Origin: Bacillota bacterium
GTDB taxonomy: Bacteria > Bacillota > Clostridia > Clostridiales > Clostridiaceae
Direction of reading: 5' to 3'
Assembly: GCA_023451395.1 (NCBI GenBank)
Contig: JAEXZL010000010.1
Coordinates: 1-9,318 of the forward strand
Length of the DNA: 9,318 bases
The position numbers and the translations under genes were made by a program. This document shows, piece by piece, positions 5,534-9,318 of this stretch (the first letter of the stretch is position 1; every line of letters starts with the position of its first letter). Below the pieces are notes generated by a model that did no database searches, was not told where the DNA came from, and saw only the letters and a program-made list of their open reading frames with translations.

Positions 5534-6166
5534 TTATACTTCTATGTTAATTGCTTTTAATAGTTCCCTAGCCTTTATCTCTAATTCCTCAAGGCCTTCA
5601 TTATTATCTACAACATAATCTGCCTTGGCCACAATTTCTCTTACATTCTTTTCTGTATTATGGTTAGGATCTGATTTCTTTGCTACCTCTTCCCCATCTC
5701 TAATAATAAGTCTCTTCATTCTGGTATCTAAATCCGTAACAATACCTACCACAATAAAGCCAAGGTTTTTCCAATAATCATAATCCTCAAAGGTCCTCCC
5801 TCCAACTATCATTGGAAGAAACTCATCATTTACCCTTTTAAGATTAGCTATGATATCCTCCTGCTTGTTTTCTTCGGAAATTTCTTTTAAGTCCTTCTTT
5901 TTATAGGCCTCAAATATTTTACTTAAAGCATAGTGATTTAATATATTCCTGTCTATTTCTCTAAGCTTATCTGCTGCTATTTGATAAAAACCTCTTTCCT
6001 TCCCCTTCCACTCAGGGGTAACCCTTAATATTGGCTTTAAGGAACGAATAATATCTCCCAAGCCATACTTCTTAATATCTGGCTTTAGGTCTATAAGTAT
6101 ATCTCCTAAGGTATCCTTACCCGAACCCATTTCACCAAATATAATTATTCCATTATATTTACTCAT
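5534..6166 (-). CDS. P-loop nucleotide kinase-like protein (dephospho-CoA kinase / dNMP kinase fold)
   Basis: The 210-residue soluble protein has a Walker A loop GEMGSGKD (11-18) in which Asp18 follows the lysine. The GKDT form is known from deoxynucleoside monophosphate kinases and phosphomevalonate kinases. A segment MIVGGRTFEDYDYWKNLGF (119-137) and the C-terminal HNTEKNVREIVAKADYVVDNN (169-189) resemble the substrate-binding and late regions of dephospho-CoA and dNMP kinases. The stretch at about 86-115 is charged and looks like an insertion. ATG 6166 has a strong AGGAGG site at 6174-6179 with a 7-nt spacer. A perfect TATAAT lies just upstream (6190-6185) without a good -35. A small-molecule phosphotransfer role is likely, but the substrate is not known. 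The gene follows rnz and precedes a hairpin and a glycosylase-like gene. Confidence 0.75.
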   Translation of the reverse strand: MSKYNGIIIFGEMGSGKDTLGDILIDLKPDIKKYGLGDIIRSLKPILRVTPEWKGKERGFYQIAADKLREIDRNILNHYALSKIFEAYKKKDLKEISEENKQEDIIANLKRVNDEFLPMIVGGRTFEDYDYWKNLGFIVVGIVTDLDTRMKRLIIRDGEEVAKKSDPNHNTEKNVREIVAKADYVVDNNEGLEELEIKARELLKAINIEV

Positions 6167-6198
6167 AATCCTTCCTCCTTGAGTATTATATTTTCAAC

Positions 6199-6276
6199 TT
6201 ATTCATTCCACTTAGCAATAATATGCAGCTCTTCCGTAGCCTCTGTATATTGAAGGAGCTCACTATTTTTCTGCAT
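6199..6276 (-). CDS. Possible 25-codon small ORF between rnz and the kinase gene
   Basis: An ATG at 6276 opens 25 codons ending at TAA 6199. The peptide begins MQKNSELLQ and ends HIIAKWNE; it is acidic, has no membrane segment, and looks more like normal protein than random AT-rich translation. It lies 27 nt after the rnz stop and fills most of the 137-bp gap. There is no recognisable ribosome binding site and a stop codon lies two codons upstream in frame, so it may be untranslated or a remnant of a lost gene. No family is recognised. Confidence 0.25.
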   Translation of the reverse strand: MQKNSELLQYTEATEELHIIAKWNE

Positions 6277-6303
6277 GAGTTATGTAATTTAATAATTATC
6301 TAT

Positions 6304-7263
6304 TCACTTAAAGCTCAAGGTTAACGTAAGGCCATCTTTACCAATAATAGTGTTTTCAAAAACTTCAGCAGCATTTTTTTCATATTCCTCCGCATTTACC
6401 ATAGCAGGAGAAAAATGTGTAAGCACTAACTGCTTTACTTCTCCATTATGAGCCATAGCTGCAGCTTCTCTAAAGGTCATGTGGCGATTTTTTATAGCCT
6501 TTTCTATGTCATCATCACTACCATAGGTTCCTTCACAAATCATTAAATCTGAAGCTCTCACAAAATCTTCAATTAATTCATGAGGCCTAGTATCAGTTAT
6601 GAAGCTTAATTTGATTCCTTTTCTATCTAAGCCTAAAACCATTGACGGCTCGTAGTTCCTTCCTTCGTAGGAGATACCTTCTCCCTTTTGAAGAATGTTC
6701 CACAGGATTTTGGGCACTTTATTTAGTTCTGCCTTTTTAACATCAAATATAGGCCTTCTATTTATATAAAAGCTGAAGCCGAGGCAGGGAGCAGAATGAT
6801 GAAGCTCTAAGGTTTCAAGGGTTATATCCCAATGGGTAGCTTTTTTTCTTTCTTTTTTTGGGAGAAGGGTAAGCCTGCCATCTCTAAGAACAAAGGCTAA
6901 ATCCTCTCTAGGATCTTCTATAATATTCAATTCGTAGGGAAGATAAGGAACAGCTGCTCTAAGTCCTTCTATTATTGACTTTATACCATAAGGTCCAATA
7001 ATAATTATAGGTTCAATTCTTCCACTGTTGCCTATTGTTGCTAGAAGTCCAGGAAGCCCAAGAATATGATCACCATGACCATGGGTGATAGCAATTATGT
7101 CTATGGACTTAAACCCAGTAGAATTAACCCTCATAGCTACCTGTGTGCCTTCCCCACAGTCAATTAAAACCTTTCTTCCTCTATACCCAAAAATCAAAGA
7201 TGAAAGAAACCTTTCCGGTACAGGCATTCCTCCACCGGAGCCTAAGAGTGTAATATTCAGCAC
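6304..7263 (-). CDS. rnz: Ribonuclease Z (tRNA 3'-processing endonuclease)
   Basis: RNase Z is a zinc-dependent metallo-beta-lactamase-fold endonuclease that cuts the 3' trailer from tRNA precursors in the cytoplasm. The 319-residue product is close to the usual length. It has the N-terminal LLGSGGGMP, the DCGEGTQ motif (35-41), and the metal-binding H-x-H-x-D-H at His61/His63/Asp65/His66. Other likely metal or active-site residues are His156 in LHHSAPCLGF, Asp224 in ITDTRP, Glu244 in CEGTYG, His261 in RHMTFREAA and His283 in LTHFSP. The flexible arm region is at about 167-205. Two positions differ from the commonest forms: the motif reads THGHGDH with Gly62, and the late histidine motif reads THFSPA. 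The start is GTG 7263, with AGGAGG at 7271-7276 and a 7-nt spacer. The gene lies 112 bp after recQ with no terminator seen, so the two may be co-transcribed. Confidence 0.93.
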   Translation of the reverse strand: MLNITLLGSGGGMPVPERFLSSLIFGYRGRKVLIDCGEGTQVAMRVNSTGFKSIDIIAITHGHGDHILGLPGLLATIGNSGRIEPIIIIGPYGIKSIIEGLRAAVPYLPYELNIIEDPREDLAFVLRDGRLTLLPKKERKKATHWDITLETLELHHSAPCLGFSFYINRRPIFDVKKAELNKVPKILWNILQKGEGISYEGRNYEPSMVLGLDRKGIKLSFITDTRPHELIEDFVRASDLMICEGTYGSDDDIEKAIKNRHMTFREAAAMAHNGEVKQLVLTHFSPAMVNAEEYEKNAAEVFENTIIGKDGLTLTLSFK

Positions 7264-7270
7264 TGGGACT

Positions 7271-7276
7271 CCTCCT
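7271..7276 (-). promoter_or_regulatory. Ribosome binding site that fixes the GTG start of rnz
   Basis: AGGAGG on the minus strand lies 7 nt before GTG 7263-7261, a normal spacing. It supports a non-ATG start that yields the complete N-terminal beta-strand and glycine-rich loop of RNase Z. Confidence 0.8.
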
Positions 7277-7375
7277 TATAAATACTTATTCTACCAAAGG
7301 TTTATTTTTCCTTTTTATTCTTATCTTTTAACACTAGTTTCTGTACCAATACTTGCTTTTATTCTAAAGATTAAA

Positions 7376-9318
7376 TTATAGGTTATTTTTCATTATCACT
7401 GCCTTTATAGCTGTATAACTTATTTCATCTGGCAGCCTTTCTTTAATTGGCTTAAGCTTTTCCGCTCCTACTTCATCTATCACCTTAAGTATTTCCCTCT
7501 CTCTTCCTGAGGGAATAAAGCTCTCTAAATCTACCTCTAGGCCTTCCCCAGCACTTTGAAAGATATGTCCTTCCACCGTTAGTAGTGTCAGATTTCTCCT
7601 TGCGGCTATTTCTTTTAGGCTAAGCCCTTCTTTATAGAGCTCATAAGTGACAAGGTGCGTTTTTTTCTTTGGCCCCTTTATTTCCTCTTCTTCTAATATA
7701 AGAGCTTTCTTTCCTGAAACCCTGTTACTTTCTATATTATTTTCTTCCATATAGGTCTTGATGGCAGCCGCAAACCTTTGTGCATATTTTTTATACTTAC
7801 TTTCACCAATTCCTTTTATATTTAAGAAATCATTCTTTGTTATGGGCATAGACCTTGAAAGTTCTTTTAAGGTACTATCAGTAAAAATCACATAAGGAGG
7901 AAGCCTTAGCTCTATGGATATTTCTTTTCTTAAAGTTTTTAATATGTTAAGAAGCTTGTTATCCTCTGTCCTTACCTCCATGGCCCTTCTTATGGATATC
8001 TTTATTTCAGTTTTTTCTTTAAGAACCTCTGCTGCTTTAGCAGTTAACCTCAAAATCGGGTATTCACCTATGGTTACAATAATATAGCCTTCAGCAATAA
8101 GCTTATTTATAAGCTCATTTACATAGTCTTTTTTATAGGAGCCCATAAGTCCATAGGTAGAAATCTTATCTAAGGAAAGCCTTCTGATTCTCTCATTTTT
8201 TGATCCTCTTAATATATCTGTTATGGTGTTTATCCCATACCTTTCCTTAGATCTATATATTGTAGAAAATATCATCTGTGCTTCTAGGGTAACATCCTTC
8301 TCTTGACTTTCCCCATTACAAATACTACAACCTCCGCAGTTTTCCCTTTCATATTCCTCGCCAAAGTACTCCAATATGTATTTTCTAAGGCATTTAGAGC
8401 TATAGCAATAATCAATCATCCTTCTAAGATTTGCATATTCTCTTTCTTTTTTATCCAGTGATAGGGTTGTATTTTCAATTAGGTATCTTTGAGTTTGAAC
8501 ATCTCCTGCGCTGTAGAGCAAAATACATTCTGAGGCCTCCCCATCTCTTCCTGCACGTCCTGCCTCCTGATAGTAGGCCTCAAGATTTCTAGGCATATTA
8601 TAGTGGATTACATATCTTACATTAGATTTATCTATTCCCATACCAAAAGCATTGGTAGCAGCTATGACATTTAAGTTATCATAGATAAAATCCTCCTGCA
8701 TTTCCTTTCGTATATCCTCCTTTAAGCCTGCATGATATAAGCCTATTTTATATTCCTCTTTAAATTTATTATATACATGCTCTGCTTCTCTTCTTGTGGC
8801 AGTGAAGATTATTCCAGAGCTTTCTTTATTATTTCTTAAATACTCCTCAAGAAAGCTATCCTTGTCTTCACCTCTATAAACCTTAAAAGTTAAGTTTTCT
8901 CTGTCAAAACCTGTAAAGAAGAGCTCTGGATCTTTAAGTTCTAATAGCTTAATAATATCCTCCTTCACCTCAGAAGTTGCAGTAGCGGTGCAGGCAAGAA
9001 CAGGAGGTCTATTTTCCATCATATTAATAAAGCTCTTTATTCTCCTGTAGCTAGGTCTAAAATCATGCCCCCACTTTGATACACAATGAGCCTCATCTAT
9101 GGCAATGAATGAAATATCAAGGCATAAAAGCTCCATGACAAAGCTTTGAGACTCCAGCCTTTCTGGAGCTACATACAAAAGCTTGCATTCTCCACTGTAT
9201 AGCTTATTTAAATTCTCCTTAATTTCCCTATCTGAAAGACTGCTGTTTATATACACCGCCTGGATGCCTGTTTCTTTTAAAGAATCTATCTGATCCTTCA
9301 TAAGAGAAATAAGAGGTG
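7376..9318 (-). CDS. recQ: ATP-dependent DNA helicase RecQ (5' end outside the window)
   Basis: RecQ is a 3'-5' superfamily 2 helicase in DNA repair and recombination. The frame stays open to the window edge; codons before ATG 9301 read PLISL, continuing the conserved PLISLMKDQ motif Ia, so ATG 9301 is internal and the Walker A region is missing from view. Numbering from that Met, the protein shows DEAHCVSKWGHDFRP (69-83), ACTATAT (103-109), AATNAFGMGIDK (214-225) and YYQEAGRAGRDG (243-254). The zinc-binding cysteines are Cys304, Cys322, Cys325 and Cys328, followed by the RQC winged helix (about 335-430), an HRDC domain (about 447-520) and a C-terminal helix-turn-helix region (about 547-641, HTH_40-like). 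The full set of RQC, HRDC and extra C-terminal domain resembles long Firmicutes RecQ proteins. rnz follows 112 bp downstream. Confidence 0.96.
   Translation of the reverse strand, partial: PLISLMKDQIDSLKETGIQAVYINSSLSDREIKENLNKLYSGECKLLYVAPERLESQSFVMELLCLDISFIAIDEAHCVSKWGHDFRPSYRRIKSFINMMENRPPVLACTATATSEVKEDIIKLLELKDPELFFTGFDRENLTFKVYRGEDKDSFLEEYLRNNKESSGIIFTATRREAEHVYNKFKEEYKIGLYHAGLKEDIRKEMQEDFIYDNLNVIAATNAFGMGIDKSNVRYVIHYNMPRNLEAYYQEAGRAGRDGEASECILLYSAGDVQTQRYLIENTTLSLDKKEREYANLRRMIDYCYSSKCLRKYILEYFGEEYERENCGGCSICNGESQEKDVTLEAQMIFSTIYRSKERYGINTITDILRGSKNERIRRLSLDKISTYGLMGSYKKDYVNELINKLIAEGYIIVTIGEYPILRLTAKAAEVLKEKTEIKISIRRAMEVRTEDNKLLNILKTLRKEISIELRLPPYVIFTDSTLKELSRSMPITKNDFLNIKGIGESKYKKYAQRFAAAIKTYMEENNIESNRVSGKKALILEEEEIKGPKKKTHLVTYELYKEGLSLKEIAARRNLTLLTVEGHIFQSAGEGLEVDLESFIPSGREREILKVIDEVGAEKLKPIKERLPDEISYTAIKAVIMKNNL

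Noticed and set aside
6185..6190. Perfect TATAAT upstream of the kinase gene as a promoter
   Set aside because: No plausible -35 lies at 16-18 bp and there is no TGn extension, so it was mentioned in the gene entry but not called as a promoter.
7085..7381. Plus-strand open frame of 98 codons opposite the start of rnz and the recQ-rnz gap
   Set aside because: Most of it is antisense to the conserved N-terminus of rnz, no ribosome binding site precedes it, and the translation is unremarkable.
9299..9301. ATG 9301 as the start of recQ
   Set aside because: The frame continues upstream with codons PLISL that complete a conserved RecQ motif, so this Met is internal and the gene is cut by the window edge.
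1..9318. Mobile element, CRISPR array, toxin-antitoxin pair, phage or defence island
   Set aside because: No transposase, integrase, repeat-spacer pattern or defence-type domain was seen. All large genes are intact or edge-cut housekeeping or metabolic families.

Overview
The window is AT-rich and every credible gene lies on the minus strand, so transcription runs from base 9318 towards base 1. The low G+C, strong AGGAGG-type ribosome binding sites, an Rnf complex in the clostridial gene order (rnfC then rnfD) and a short anaerobe-type malic enzyme suggest a member of the Clostridia (Firmicutes). The species cannot be named from this sequence alone.

Layout in the direction of transcription. 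Bases 9318-4254 hold nucleic-acid maintenance genes: recQ (5' end outside the window), rnz (RNase Z), a possible 25-codon ORF, a P-loop nucleotide kinase, a hairpin that may be a leaky terminator, and a YcaQ/AlkX-type DNA glycosylase-like protein. Bases 4209-3116 are a regulatory module: an extended -10 promoter, a LysR-family regulator that probably starts at GTG 4163, its terminator, and a 169-bp intergenic region with dyads and a candidate promoter for the next gene. Bases 3115-1 are energy metabolism: a malic enzyme, a 139-bp gap with a tandem A-tract repeat and a hairpin, a PsiE-family membrane protein, rnfC and the first codons of rnfD.

The genes suggest the following links. Malic enzyme turns malate into pyruvate with reduction of NAD(P). 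Pyruvate oxidation then yields reduced ferredoxin, which Rnf uses to reduce NAD+ while pumping Na+ or H+. The LysR-family protein beside the malic enzyme gene is a plausible regulator of it. The PsiE-like gene overlaps rnfC by 20 bp, so it is probably translated together with the rnf operon; this is the most unusual gene arrangement here.

No transposon, CRISPR array, tRNA, rRNA, phage gene or recognisable defence or biosynthetic system was seen. Most of the window looks like ordinary chromosomal DNA. The points worth following up are the PsiE-Rnf coupling, the structured regulatory gaps, the poorly characterised kinase and the glycosylase-like protein. No gap between genes exceeds 169 bp.
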